This document shows, piece after piece, positions 1 through 7,999 of a stretch of DNA of 64,000 nt (the stretch's first letter is position 1; the number at the start of each line of letters is the position of its first letter). A program made the translations under genes and the position numbers. The DNA is from Actinomycetes bacterium (GTDB taxonomy: Bacteria > Actinomycetota > Actinomycetes > S36-B12), in NCBI GenBank assembly GCA_024639145.1, contig JAHEIZ010000002.1, positions 124,001-188,000 on the forward strand, written 5' to 3'. Under the pieces are notes generated by a model. The model did no database searches and was not told the DNA's origin. It saw nothing but the letters and a program-made list of their open reading frames with translations.

Positions 1-351
1 CTGCCCCCGCAGGTCGGTGTCATCGTCGAGTACACCGGCGACGAAGAGGCAGCTCGTGGCATTGCCATGCAGATTGCCGCTATGCGTCCGATGTACGTCA
101 ACCGCGATCAGGTTCCGGCAGAGACTGTCGAGAACGAGCGCCGTATCGCCGAGGCGACGGCCAAGGAGGAGGGCAAGCCCGAGGCTGCCCTTCCGAAGAT
201 CGTCGAAGGTCGCGTGAACAGCTACTTCAAGGACACCGTCCTGCTGGAGCAGCCGAGCGTGGTCGACAACAAGAAGTCGGTTGCTCAGGTTCTCGCTGAC
301 GCGAATACGGCTGTCACGGGCTTCGCCCGTTTCGAGGCAGGCCAGGCTTAA
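1..351 (+). CDS. tsf: Elongation factor Ts, C-terminal part (5' end outside window)
   Basis: EF-Ts is the nucleotide exchange factor that releases GDP from EF-Tu during translation in the cytoplasm. Only the last 116 codons are in the window. The frame is open from base 1 and reads through the C-terminal dimerisation-domain segment ([18 protein letters not shown], later [16 protein letters not shown]), which is typical of the family, and stops at TAA 349-351. It lies 32 bases upstream of pyrH on the same strand, the standard bacterial order rpsB-tsf-pyrH-frr. The start and the EF-Tu-binding N-terminal domain are missing from the window, so full length cannot be judged. Confidence 0.96.
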   Translation: MPPQVGVIVEYTGDEEAARGIAMQIAAMRPMYVNRDQVPAETVENERRIAEATAKEEGKPEAALPKIVEGRVNSYFKDTVLLEQPSVVDNKKSVAQVLADANTAVTGFARFEAGQA

Positions 352-383
352 GGTCGACTGAACGGCGCAGGAGGGAATTTCCA

Positions 384-1175
384 ATGTCACCACACAGCTC
401 CTCCGGCGCCGTTCAGCCGTCCCTGGACGGCACCATCGAGACATGGCCGAGTGCCCCCGAGGGTGGCTGGAGCCGCGTGCTCCTGAAGCTTTCGGGAGAG
501 GCCTTCGCTGGCGGTGAAGGCCTGGGCATCGACCCGGATTTCGTCGGATCGATTGCCTCGCAGATTGCCGATGTCGTCCGCGGAGGCACCGAAGTGGCCG
601 TCGTTATCGGCGGCGGCAATTACTTCCGCGGTGCTCAACTCGCCGAACGCGGTATCGACCGTGCGCGCGCCGACTACATGGGCATGCTCGGCACCGTCAT
701 CAACTGCCTCGCCCTCCAGGACTTCTGCGAGAAGGCCGGAGTAGAGACGCGGGTGCAGACCGCGATCACCATGGGTCAAGTTGCCGAGCCCTACGTGCCG
801 CGTCGAGCCATCCGGCATCTTGAGAAAGGCCGAGTCGTCATCTTCGGAGCCGGCCTGGGACAGCCGTACTTCTCCACCGACACCACCGCTGCGCAGCGCG
901 CACTCGAGGTAGGTGCCGAGGTAGTTCTGATGGCCAAGGGCGTTGATGGTGTCTACGACGACGATCCCCGCACGAATCCGAATGCGCGGCGCTTCGACCA
1001 TCTAAGCCATGCCGAGGTGCTCTCGCGGGGCCTGAAGGTTGCCGATGCCACGGCTATCAGCCTGTGCCAAGACAACAAGCTTCCTATTGTGGTCTTCAAT
1101 CTTCTCGTCGAGGGCAACATCGCGCGCGCGGTGCGCGGCGAGACCATCGGCACACTCGTATCGACTGACAAGTAA
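384..1175 (+). CDS. pyrH: UMP kinase
   Basis: Phosphorylates UMP to UDP with ATP in pyrimidine nucleotide synthesis; a hexameric cytoplasmic enzyme of the amino acid kinase fold, usually activated by GTP and inhibited by UTP. The 263-residue product has [11 protein letters not shown] near residue 32, the glycine-rich [11 protein letters not shown], and the [12 protein letters not shown] nucleotide-binding segment. The family is usually about 240 residues, and the extra length is an N-terminal extension of roughly 30 residues rich in Ser and Pro. The ATG is preceded by AGGAGG (369-374), so the long form is favoured, although a shorter downstream start cannot be excluded. It sits between tsf and frr, as in most bacteria. 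Confidence 0.96.
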   Translation: MSPHSSSGAVQPSLDGTIETWPSAPEGGWSRVLLKLSGEAFAGGEGLGIDPDFVGSIASQIADVVRGGTEVAVVIGGGNYFRGAQLAERGIDRARADYMGMLGTVINCLALQDFCEKAGVETRVQTAITMGQVAEPYVPRRAIRHLEKGRVVIFGAGLGQPYFSTDTTAAQRALEVGAEVVLMAKGVDGVYDDDPRTNPNARRFDHLSHAEVLSRGLKVADATAISLCQDNKLPIVVFNLLVEGNIARAVRGETIGTLVSTDK

Positions 1176-1193
1176 AACCCGAGAGGACATCAC

Positions 1194-1760
1194 ATGAGCG
1201 ACGAGATCGACATGATCCTGCTGGACGCCGAGGAGAAGATGGACAAGGCGATCGGCGTCGCACGCGATGATTTCGCGACCATTCGTACCGGCCGCGCGAA
1301 CCCGGCGATGTTCAACAAGATCTTCGTGGAGTTCTACGACACCATGAACCCGCTCAACCAGATGGCCACGATCTCCACCCCTGAGCCGCGGATGCTGACC
1401 ATCAGTCCCTTCGACAAGGGCGCTTTCAATGCGATCGAGAAGGCACTTCGCGATAGCGACCTCGGAGTAAACCCGACCTCTGACGGCAACATCATTCGCG
1501 TTGCTCTTCCTCAGCTCACTGAGGAGCGTCGCAAGGAGTACGTGAAGCTGGCCAAGACCAAGGCCGAGGATTCCCGCATCTCCATTCGCAATATTCGTCG
1601 TCATGCCAAGGATCAGCTCGACAAGCTCCAGAAGGACGGCGACGCCGGCGAGGATGACGTCCGACGAGGCGAGAAGAGCCTTGACGAGCTCACGCACAAG
1701 CATGTCGAGCACATCGACGAGATCCTGAAGCACAAAGAAGCAGAACTGCTCGAGGTCTAG
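1194..1760 (+). CDS. frr: Ribosome recycling factor
   Basis: With EF-G, splits the post-termination ribosome complex so the subunits can be reused. The protein is 188 residues (family about 185) and shows the expected pattern: an N-terminal helix (AEEKMDKAIGVARDDFATIRTGRANPAMFNKI), the central PLNQMATISTPEPRMLTISPFD beta domain, and a long C-terminal helical hairpin (LTEERRKEYVKLAKTKAEDSRISIRNIRR). A GAGAGGA Shine-Dalgarno lies before the ATG. It is followed two bases later by cdsA, so the genes are probably cotranscribed with pyrH. Confidence 0.97.
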   Translation: MSDEIDMILLDAEEKMDKAIGVARDDFATIRTGRANPAMFNKIFVEFYDTMNPLNQMATISTPEPRMLTISPFDKGAFNAIEKALRDSDLGVNPTSDGNIIRVALPQLTEERRKEYVKLAKTKAEDSRISIRNIRRHAKDQLDKLQKDGDAGEDDVRRGEKSLDELTHKHVEHIDEILKHKEAELLEV

Positions 1761-1762
1761 GG

Positions 1763-2611
1763 ATGTCCGAGGCAGGCGGCAAGGCGAGTGAGAAACCCTC
1801 ACGCGCCGGACGCAACCTGCCTGCTGCTGTGGCCTCGGGGGTAATCCTGGGGGCGGTCGTCCTCGTCAGTCTCTTCACGGTCAAGTGGCTCTTCTGCGTC
1901 GTCGTCACCATCGCGCTTCTCGTCGCGGTTCACGAATTCGTCAGCGCCTTCGCGCATCGCGACATCCGCATTGCGCGCACGCCGCTGTATGTCGCGACCG
2001 CCGTGATGCCGGCGATCGCCTACGTCTGGGGTACCACGGCCCAGTTGGTGGCGCTCGGCGCCACGATCATCGTGGTTCTCATCTGGCGAATTCGCCGGGG
2101 TACCGATCACTACGTGCGTGATGTCACGGCAAGCGCCTTTGTCGTGGCCTACCTACCATTCATGGCCGGGTTCCTGATGCTCACCCTGGCCGCCGGCGAT
2201 GGCGCTCAGCGAGTCGTCGTCTTCATCCTTCTCACCATTTCGAACGATATCGGCGGCTACGCGTCCGGAGTCCTCTTCGGCAAGCACCCGATCGCGGCGC
2301 ACATCAGCCCCAAGAAGTCATGGGAGGGCTTTGCCGGCTCCCTCATCTTCCAAGCATTGGTCGGTGCGCTCGCCTTCATGTGGCTGCTCGATGCCCCGTG
2401 GTGGCAAGGCCTCATCGTCGGCCTGGTCATGACGGTCACGGCGACTGGCGGTGACTTCGCCGAGAGTGCGATCAAGCGCGATCTTGGAGTCAAGGACATG
2501 GGGCACTTCCTGCCGGGTCATGGCGGAATGATGGATCGTCTCGACTCGCTCATCCCGAATGCCTTTACCTCCTGGGCCTTGTTCACCTTGTTCCTCGGAA
2601 GTGGCGTCTAG
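1763..2611 (+). CDS. cdsA: Phosphatidate cytidylyltransferase (CDP-diglyceride synthase)
   Basis: Makes CDP-diacylglycerol from phosphatidic acid and CTP, the branch point for membrane phospholipids. The 282-residue integral membrane protein has about seven hydrophobic segments, starting near residue 20 ([17 protein letters not shown]). The C-terminal family signature is intact: [20 protein letters not shown] followed by GMMDRLD, with the Asp, His and Gly residues that bind metal and CTP. It starts two bases after the frr stop codon and ends two bases before rlmN, consistent with one transcription unit. The position after frr is the common bacterial one. Confidence 0.95.
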   Translation: MSEAGGKASEKPSRAGRNLPAAVASGVILGAVVLVSLFTVKWLFCVVVTIALLVAVHEFVSAFAHRDIRIARTPLYVATAVMPAIAYVWGTTAQLVALGATIIVVLIWRIRRGTDHYVRDVTASAFVVAYLPFMAGFLMLTLAAGDGAQRVVVFILLTISNDIGGYASGVLFGKHPIAAHISPKKSWEGFAGSLIFQALVGALAFMWLLDAPWWQGLIVGLVMTVTATGGDFAESAIKRDLGVKDMGHFLPGHGGMMDRLDSLIPNAFTSWALFTLFLGSGV

Positions 2612-2613
2612 TC

Positions 2614-3708
2614 ATGGTTGATCTCGTCTTCGAGGCGCCGCGACGCGGCAAGCCTCCCCGTCATCTCATGGATCTCGACCGTGAGCAGCGACGGGCTGCG
2701 ATGACTGAGCTCGGTCTTCCTGCCTTTCGCGCTGACCAAGTATCGAATCACTGGCTTGCTCGGCTCAGCGATGATCCCGCGGAGTGGAGCGATATTCCCG
2801 CGCCCGCAAAGGAGCTCATCGGTAGCCACTTGCTTCCGCGCCTTCTCGATCCCATCCGTGCAATCGATTGCGATAACGGCACAACCGTCAAGACTTTGTT
2901 CAAGCTGCACGATGGTGCTCTCGTCGAGACCGTACTGATGCGTTACCCCGATCGCGCCACGATGTGCATTTCCTCGCAGGCCGGCTGCGGCATGAACTGC
3001 CCGTTCTGCGCCACCGGGCAGGCCGGGCTGACGCGCAACCTGTCGACCGGGGAGATAGTCGAGCAGGTGATAGCCGGCGCACGCGCACTTGCCCGCGGGG
3101 AGATCCAGGGGGGTGTCGGGCGAGTATCGAACGTCGTGTTCATGGGCATGGGAGAGCCGCTCGCGAACTACAACGCCGTCGTGCGCGCCATCCGCCGACT
3201 GGTCAATGAGCCGCCCGAGGGCTTGGGAATGAGCGCGCGCGGAATCACGGTCTCGACGGTCGGCCTGGTGCCGCAGATCCGCCAGCTGGCTCAGGAGAAA
3301 CTCCCTGTCACCCTCGCGGTGTCCTTGCACACCCCTGACGACAAGCTCCGCGACACCCTGGTGCCGGTTAATACTCGCTGGAAGGTCTCCGAGGTTCTCG
3401 ATGCTGCCTGGGAGTATGCGTCGGTCACCGGTCGGCGTATCAGCATCGAGTACGCCCTCATCAAGGACATCAACGACCAGGTCTGGCGGGCCGAGATGCT
3501 CGCCGACTTGCTGCGCGGTCAGCTGGTGCACGTGAACCTGATCCCGCTCAACCCCACGCCGGGCTCGAAGTGGACAGCTTCGCGGCGTGAGGACGAGCAG
3601 GCATTCGTCCGCACCCTTCGGGATCGAGGGATCGCTGTGACAGTTCGTGACACCAGGGGTCGCGATATCGACGGCGCTTGCGGCCAGCTTGCCGCCGCAC
3701 CTGTCTAG
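2614..3708 (+). CDS. rlmN: Dual-specificity 23S rRNA/tRNA methyltransferase (radical SAM)
   Basis: Methylates C2 of an adenosine in 23S rRNA (A2503 in E. coli numbering) and A37 of some tRNAs, using radical SAM chemistry. The 364-residue protein contains the CxxxCxxC cluster motif at C125, C129 and C132 ([16 protein letters not shown]), the [15 protein letters not shown] motif, and a C-terminal [15 protein letters not shown] segment carrying the catalytic Cys used in the methyl-transfer mechanism. The ATG is two bases after the cdsA stop. It is the last gene of the housekeeping block before the catabolic region. Confidence 0.96.
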   Translation: MVDLVFEAPRRGKPPRHLMDLDREQRRAAMTELGLPAFRADQVSNHWLARLSDDPAEWSDIPAPAKELIGSHLLPRLLDPIRAIDCDNGTTVKTLFKLHDGALVETVLMRYPDRATMCISSQAGCGMNCPFCATGQAGLTRNLSTGEIVEQVIAGARALARGEIQGGVGRVSNVVFMGMGEPLANYNAVVRAIRRLVNEPPEGLGMSARGITVSTVGLVPQIRQLAQEKLPVTLAVSLHTPDDKLRDTLVPVNTRWKVSEVLDAAWEYASVTGRRISIEYALIKDINDQVWRAEMLADLLRGQLVHVNLIPLNPTPGSKWTASRREDEQAFVRTLRDRGIAVTVRDTRGRDIDGACGQLAAAPV

Positions 3709-3716
3709 TTCTCTGC

Positions 3717-3722
3717 CAGAAT
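3717..3722 (+). promoter_or_regulatory. Candidate -10 element (CAGAAT) for a leaderless channel mRNA
   Basis: CAGAAT ends exactly six bases before the ATG at 3729, which would put the transcription start on or next to the start codon. No convincing Shine-Dalgarno is present between the rlmN stop and this ATG. The inference rests on spacing shared with other genes in this window. Confidence 0.4.
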
Positions 3723-3728
3723 CACCCC

Positions 3729-4298
3729 ATGGCTGACGAGACTTCAGTGCCGAAATTCTCCGATCTCACTCGGCGTGAGCACGTGGAAATCGCTCTTGCC
3801 TCCACGGCACGGATCATCCTCGGACTCGTAGTGATCGCTCTTGCCCTCTCGTTCGTGCCCCAGACCCCTGGCGTGGACATGGCCGGCCCGATCATCGTGA
3901 TTGTCGCCTGTGCCGTGATCTATGTCTGGTACTTCCGTCGGCAGCTGAAGAGGATCAAGAGGTCGAAATTCCCCCAGCTCGCAGCGATCGAGGCTTTGAT
4001 CCTGATCGCCACCATGTTTCTCGCAGTCTTCGCAGCCATCTACGTCATGCAATCGACTGCGAATCCTGCGGCGTTCAGTGAGCCCCTCGATCATTTCAAC
4101 GCGTACTACTTCGCCCTGACCATTCTGGCGACGGTTGGCTTCGGCGACATCACGCCCGTGACGACCGCCGCTCGAGCCACCGCGATGGTTCAGATGGCCA
4201 TTGATATCGCCTTTGTCGCTGTTCTCGTGAGGATCATCAGCACGGTAGCGACGAACACGATCAAGCAGCGCGCAGCGTCGACGCCGCCAGCGGAGTGA
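3729..4298 (+). CDS. Potassium channel family protein (ion channel pore domain)
   Basis: A 189-residue membrane protein of the two-pore-helix ion channel family. The selectivity filter is plain at residues 135-140 (TVGFGD, in LATVGFGDITPVT), followed by an inner helix (TAMVQMAIDIAFVAVLVRII). Two further hydrophobic segments lie N-terminal (about residues 28-44 and 53-69) and one at about 88-107, giving four predicted membrane helices. No RCK/TrkA nucleotide-binding domain follows, so gating is unknown. An in-frame start at 3678 would overlap rlmN. ATG 3729 (MADETSV) is preferred because it avoids the overlap and sits six bases after a -10-like hexamer. K+ selectivity is inferred from the GFGD filter. 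Confidence 0.8.
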   Translation: MADETSVPKFSDLTRREHVEIALASTARIILGLVVIALALSFVPQTPGVDMAGPIIVIVACAVIYVWYFRRQLKRIKRSKFPQLAAIEALILIATMFLAVFAAIYVMQSTANPAAFSEPLDHFNAYYFALTILATVGFGDITPVTTAARATAMVQMAIDIAFVAVLVRIISTVATNTIKQRAASTPPAE

Positions 4299-4359
4299 CA
4301 GGCCCCCGCTGCCCATCCTGGCTAGCATCTACGTACTTGCACGGCCGATCGGAGGATTC

Positions 4360-5766
4360 ATGACCGCAGGGGTGAACGGGGATGTCTCCTTTTGGTACGC
4401 GGATTTTGGGGGACTGCCTCAGTTCCGTGCGGCCCTTGCCGGTGATACTCAGTGTGATGTGGCAATCGTGGGAGCGGGATACACCGGCCTGTGGACCGCG
4501 TATTACCTGATGAAGTCCGACCCGACACTGCGTATCGTGATTGTGGAGAAGGAGTTCGCCGGCTTCGGGGCTTCGGGTCGAAATGGTGGATGGCTGAGCG
4601 GCGAAATGGGTTGGTCGCGAGAGCGTTACGCCGAAAAGACCGGCCGTCAGTCGGTCATCGATCTTCAGATGGCCATGTGGTCCACTGTTGACGAAGTGAT
4701 CGATGTGTGTGCTCACGAGGGTATCGATGCCGACATCATCAAAGGCGGCTCGCTGCAGGTAGCCACGACCGCTGCCCAAGCAGTTCGCGTCCGGGAGTAC
4801 GTGAGGCATGAAGCCGAGTGGGGAGTATCCGCGCCTGATCTCGTTTTCCTCGACCGGTCAGAGACTAAGGCTCGCGTTGATGCCGCAGACGTGCTTTGTT
4901 CATCCTTCACTCCGCACGCTGCGCGCATCCAGCCGGCCAAGCTGGTTCAGGGTCTCGCCCGTGTGGTCGAGGGGCTTGGTGTGCGCATCTGCGAGCTCAC
5001 CACCGTCACCGAGATCAGCCCGCATCGGGTGGTCACTAACCGTGGCACAGTGAGTGCGGAGTACATCATTCGTGCGACGGAGGGGTTCACGGCTGGCATC
5101 AAGGGCTATCGTCGCGAGTGGTTGCCGATGAATAGCGCGATGATCGCCACCGAGCCGCTCTCCCATAAGCAGTGGTCGCAGATTGGCTGGAACGGCTACG
5201 AGACACTCGGTGATGCCGCGCACGGCTACATGTATGCGCAGCGCACCCGTGAGGGGCGAATCGCGATTGGTGGACGAGGGCTTCCGTACCGCTTTGGCTC
5301 CGCTACCGACTCCAACGGTCGCACACAAGCACGCACGGTGGAGATGCTCGAGGAGATCCTGGTGCGCATGTTCCCGGCGCTTGCAGGAACGCGCATCGAT
5401 CATGCCTGGTGCGGAGTCCTGGGCGTTCCTCGCGATTGGTGCGCCACCGTCGGCCTGGATCCAAAGACTGGTATCGGTTGGGCCGGCGGGTACGTCGGAA
5501 TGGGGGTGACCACCTCCAATCTCGCTGCGCGTACCTTGCGCGGGCTCATACTCGCCCAGAACGGGTCGCAAGAGGAGTTCGCCGAGACTTCACTTCCGTG
5601 GGTTAATCGCCGCGTGCGCAAATGGGAGCCAGAGCCCTTCCGCTGGCTGGGCGTGCACGGTCTCTACACGATGTTCAGGTCAGCCGATCGATCCGAGCGT
5701 CATCGCGGCACTGAGAAGACATCCCGCAAGGCGCAGGTTGCTGCGCGGATCGCCGGAAGAGACTAG
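4360..5766 (+). CDS. PuuB-like FAD-dependent amine/amino acid oxidoreductase
   Basis: A 468-residue flavoprotein of the D-amino acid oxidase (DAO) fold. The N-terminal Rossmann motif is VAIVGAGYTGLWTAYYL (GAGYTG at 38-43), followed by EKEFAGFGASGRNGGWLSGE, the arrangement found in gamma-glutamylputrescine oxidase (PuuB) and relatives. A C-terminal flavin-contact segment reads GWAGGYVGMGVTTSNLAARTL. Such enzymes oxidise a primary or secondary amine to an aldehyde or imine with H2O2 or a quinol as product; the substrate here is not known. A GGAGG site (4351-4355) precedes the ATG. The cupin gene follows after three bases, and a second paralogue lies at 28468-29883. A glutarate-type module downstream makes a C5 amine substrate conceivable, but this is inference. 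Confidence 0.82.
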   Translation: MTAGVNGDVSFWYADFGGLPQFRAALAGDTQCDVAIVGAGYTGLWTAYYLMKSDPTLRIVIVEKEFAGFGASGRNGGWLSGEMGWSRERYAEKTGRQSVIDLQMAMWSTVDEVIDVCAHEGIDADIIKGGSLQVATTAAQAVRVREYVRHEAEWGVSAPDLVFLDRSETKARVDAADVLCSSFTPHAARIQPAKLVQGLARVVEGLGVRICELTTVTEISPHRVVTNRGTVSAEYIIRATEGFTAGIKGYRREWLPMNSAMIATEPLSHKQWSQIGWNGYETLGDAAHGYMYAQRTREGRIAIGGRGLPYRFGSATDSNGRTQARTVEMLEEILVRMFPALAGTRIDHAWCGVLGVPRDWCATVGLDPKTGIGWAGGYVGMGVTTSNLAARTLRGLILAQNGSQEEFAETSLPWVNRRVRKWEPEPFRWLGVHGLYTMFRSADRSERHRGTEKTSRKAQVAARIAGRD

Positions 5767-5769
5767 CCA

Positions 5770-6129
5770 ATGGACATCAATCAGATCGCATCGCTAGCTA
5801 CGCTGAATGCTGACCTGGGGGATTGGGCGCCGAAGCCGACTGCCATCACCGATGGGGTGATGGAGCGCTCCGCCACGATTTGGGAAGTGGCGGGAATTGA
5901 TGTCGGCCTGTGGGAATGCACGCCGGGTTCGTTTTCCTCCCGCCGAGACACGTTCACCGAGAGCTGTGTAATTCTTGCAGGACATATCACGATTGAGGAT
6001 TCTTCAGGTTCCATCGAGTATCGCCCTGGTGATGTTCTCGTCACGCCGATGGGGTGGGTAGGCATCTGGCATGTGCACGAGACCGTCCGCAAGGTGTACG
6101 TGATCATCGCTCACACCGCCTCGCCGTAG
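5770..6129 (+). CDS. Small cupin_3 (DUF861) domain protein
   Basis: A 119-residue single-domain beta-barrel of the cupin_3 type. Recognisable features are IWEVAGIDVGLWECTPGSF, the ESCVILAGHITIED strand pair, YRPGDVLVTPMGWVGIWHV and the closing VRKVYVII. The family includes domains of (S)-ureidoglycine aminohydrolase and many uncharacterised partners of DAO-type oxidoreductases. Only part of the classical metal-binding His/Glu set is evident, so catalysis is uncertain. It begins three bases after the oxidoreductase stop and is very likely translated with it; a role with that enzyme's product is inferred from position only. Confidence 0.75.
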   Translation: MDINQIASLATLNADLGDWAPKPTAITDGVMERSATIWEVAGIDVGLWECTPGSFSSRRDTFTESCVILAGHITIEDSSGSIEYRPGDVLVTPMGWVGIWHVHETVRKVYVIIAHTASP

Positions 6130-6148
6130 GCGGTCACTCACCGCCCTC

Positions 6149-6164
6149 GGATTGGATACAATCC
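6149..6164 (+). promoter_or_regulatory. GntR operator 1 overlapping a leaderless promoter
   Basis: GGATTG-GATA-CAATCC is an inverted repeat with six-base arms. The -10-like hexamer TACAAT (6157-6162) lies inside it and ends six bases before the ATG of the CoA-transferase at 6169, so repressor binding would block the promoter directly. The same GGATTG-N4-CAATCC occurs before the acyl-CoA dehydrogenase (7948-7963). Assignment to the GntR protein encoded between the two sites is inference. Confidence 0.75.
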
Positions 6165-6168
6165 ACGC

Positions 6169-7296
6169 ATGGCTGGTGCCCTAGATGGAATTGTGGTCGC
6201 GGATTTCTCGCGCGTACTTGCTGGTCCTTACGCGACCATGCTCCTCGCTGATCTCGGAGCAACGGTCATCAAGGTGGAGCGACCAGGCAGTGGCGATGAC
6301 ACGCGTGCGTGGGGCCCCCCCTTCGCCTCGTCAGGCCAGAGCACGTACTTCGAAGGCGTGAATCGCAACAAGTTGTCCATCGACCTAGATATCTCGAGTG
6401 CCGGGGATTCCGCGATTGCCCGTCAGCTCGCCGCGACTTGCGACGTGATGATCGAGAACTTCAAGCCGGGGGGCCTTCAGGGCTTCGGACTCGATTACGC
6501 CACGGTCCAGTCCACCAATCCGTCGGTCATCTACGGCTCTATCAGCGGCTTCGGCTCAGGTGAGGGTCGCGATTTGCCTGGTTACGACCTCCTCGTGCAG
6601 GCCATGGGTGGGTTGATGAGCATCACGGGTACGGATGAACCTACGAAAGCCGGCGTGGCGGTCGTCGATGTCCTCACCGGACTACACCTCACAGTGGCGG
6701 TTCTGGCCGCCTTGCATCATCGTGACCGCACCGGAGAGGGGCAGCGGGTCGAGGTCTCATTGCTGGGTGCCCTGCTGTCCAGCATGGTCAATCAGACTTC
6801 CGCATTTGCCGGCGCTGGAGTAGTACCGACCTTGATGGGCAATGCGCATCCGTCTATTTCCCCCTACGAGGTGTATCCGACGGCTGATCGTTCGATGATC
6901 ATCGCGGTCGGCAATGACGGGCAATTCGCACGACTTGTAGCCACGCTCGGAATCCCTGCACTGGCCGAGGATCCTCGCTTCAGGACCAATTCATCTCGGG
7001 TGGAGAACCGGGCTGACCTTGGGCGGCTCCTCGCCGATTCACTCGCTGCGCACGGTGCCGACTTCTGGCAGTCCGAGCTCACGGCGGTGGGCGTGCCCTG
7101 CGGACCTATAAACGACATCGCGCAGGCGTTCGAACTTGCCACGTCACTTGGCCTTGATCCGCTGCGGCAAGTCGGTGACAGTCCGCAGGTATCGAATCCG
7201 ATGCACTTGAGCGGTACTCCTGTCTCGTACACGCTCACCCCGCCCGCGGTCGGTCGTGATCGCGACACTGTGCTCCGCCTGCTCGGGCTTCCGTGA
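6169..7296 (+). CDS. Class III (CaiB/BaiF) CoA-transferase, possibly succinyl-CoA:glutarate CoA-transferase
   Basis: A 375-residue family III CoA-transferase, which moves CoA between carboxylic acids through an aspartyl-CoA anhydride. It opens with the family pattern GIVVADFSRVLAGPYATMLLADLGATVIKVE and has the IENFKPGGL motif. The catalytic aspartate is predicted at D167 (KAGVAVVDVLTGLHL), aligned from memory with Asp169 of formyl-CoA transferase. It is followed directly by a GntR regulator and then a glutaryl-CoA-dehydrogenase-like gene under the same operator. That context favours activation of glutarate to glutaryl-CoA with succinyl-CoA as donor, although other dicarboxylates are possible. 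The start codon lies six bases after TACAAT, and no Shine-Dalgarno is seen, so translation is probably leaderless. Confidence 0.85.
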   Translation: MAGALDGIVVADFSRVLAGPYATMLLADLGATVIKVERPGSGDDTRAWGPPFASSGQSTYFEGVNRNKLSIDLDISSAGDSAIARQLAATCDVMIENFKPGGLQGFGLDYATVQSTNPSVIYGSISGFGSGEGRDLPGYDLLVQAMGGLMSITGTDEPTKAGVAVVDVLTGLHLTVAVLAALHHRDRTGEGQRVEVSLLGALLSSMVNQTSAFAGAGVVPTLMGNAHPSISPYEVYPTADRSMIIAVGNDGQFARLVATLGIPALAEDPRFRTNSSRVENRADLGRLLADSLAAHGADFWQSELTAVGVPCGPINDIAQAFELATSLGLDPLRQVGDSPQVSNPMHLSGTPVSYTLTPPAVGRDRDTVLRLLGLP

Positions 7297-7943
7297 TGAG
7301 TGCGAAATCGCCCACCGCCCAAGCGAATGTTCTGAAACAACTTCGAGCTGACATCGTGCTGGGAGTGCTCGCTCCAGGCAGCCAGGTGGTGCAAGAGGCG
7401 CTTGCCCAACGATACGGAGTGAGTCGAGTTCCGCTTCGTGAGGCATTGAAGATTCTCGAAGGAGAGGGCCTAGTACACCACCATCCGCACCGTGGGTATT
7501 TCGTAATGGAGCTCAGCGTCGCTGACCTCATCGAGGTCTATCGGTTGCGCTCACTGCTCGAGGCTGAAGCACTTCGAGTAGCAGTACCTCTGCTTACTGA
7601 CGCCGATCTTGTTGAGTTGGATAACCTGCTTGCCCAGGTGGAGCGATCCTCGCGCGAGGCCGATCTCGCCGGTCTCACCGTGGCTAATCGGAGTTTTCAC
7701 TTCGCGATTTTCGAACGATCTGGCCTGCCACGCCTGGTTCGAGTGCTGCAGCAACTGTGGGATGCCACGGATGTCTATCGGGCGATCTACTTCCGAAGTG
7801 AGTCGAATCGGTCTCGCATCAAGGGGGAGCACCGTCAGATTCTTGAGGCACTTCATGCCAGGGACGCCGAGGCGGCCGTGAGCGCCCATGAAGCCCACCG
7901 TGCTCACTCGGTTGACGCCCTGAGTACGCAAATCCCCCAATAA
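7296..7943 (+). CDS. GntR-family transcriptional regulator, FCD (FadR-type) subfamily
   Basis: A 215-residue repressor-like protein. An N-terminal winged helix-turn-helix occupies about residues 8-70 (LRADIVLGVLAPGSQVVQEALAQRYGVSRVPLREALKILEGEGL), followed by an all-helical FCD ligand domain (YRLRSLLEAEALRVAVPL, then FHFAIFERSGLPRLVRVLQQLW), whose Asp/His residues commonly bind metal and a carboxylate effector. The ATG overlaps the CoA-transferase stop (TGATG); a GTG at 7293 is an alternative start. The identical palindromes before the CoA-transferase gene and before the acyl-CoA dehydrogenase suggest that it autoregulates its operon and controls the dehydrogenase. The effector is likely an acyl-CoA or dicarboxylate of that pathway, by inference. 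Confidence 0.9.
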   Translation: MSAKSPTAQANVLKQLRADIVLGVLAPGSQVVQEALAQRYGVSRVPLREALKILEGEGLVHHHPHRGYFVMELSVADLIEVYRLRSLLEAEALRVAVPLLTDADLVELDNLLAQVERSSREADLAGLTVANRSFHFAIFERSGLPRLVRVLQQLWDATDVYRAIYFRSESNRSRIKGEHRQILEALHARDAEAAVSAHEAHRAHSVDALSTQIPQ

Positions 7944-7946
7944 CCC

Positions 7947-7964
7947 AGGATTGGATCCAATCCT
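7947..7964 (+). promoter_or_regulatory. GntR operator 2 (perfect 18-bp palindrome) before the acyl-CoA dehydrogenase
   Basis: AGGATTGGATCCAATCCT is its own reverse complement over 18 bases and contains the same GGATTG-N4-CAATCC as operator 1. It sits directly upstream of a TGC-TAATCT extended -10-like element (TAATCT 7967-7972), so a bound regulator would occlude the promoter. The transcript would carry a short leader with AGGAG at 7990-7994. Confidence 0.8.
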
Positions 7965-7999
7965 GCTAATCTGGGGGCACCCAACTTCCAGGAGTTCCC

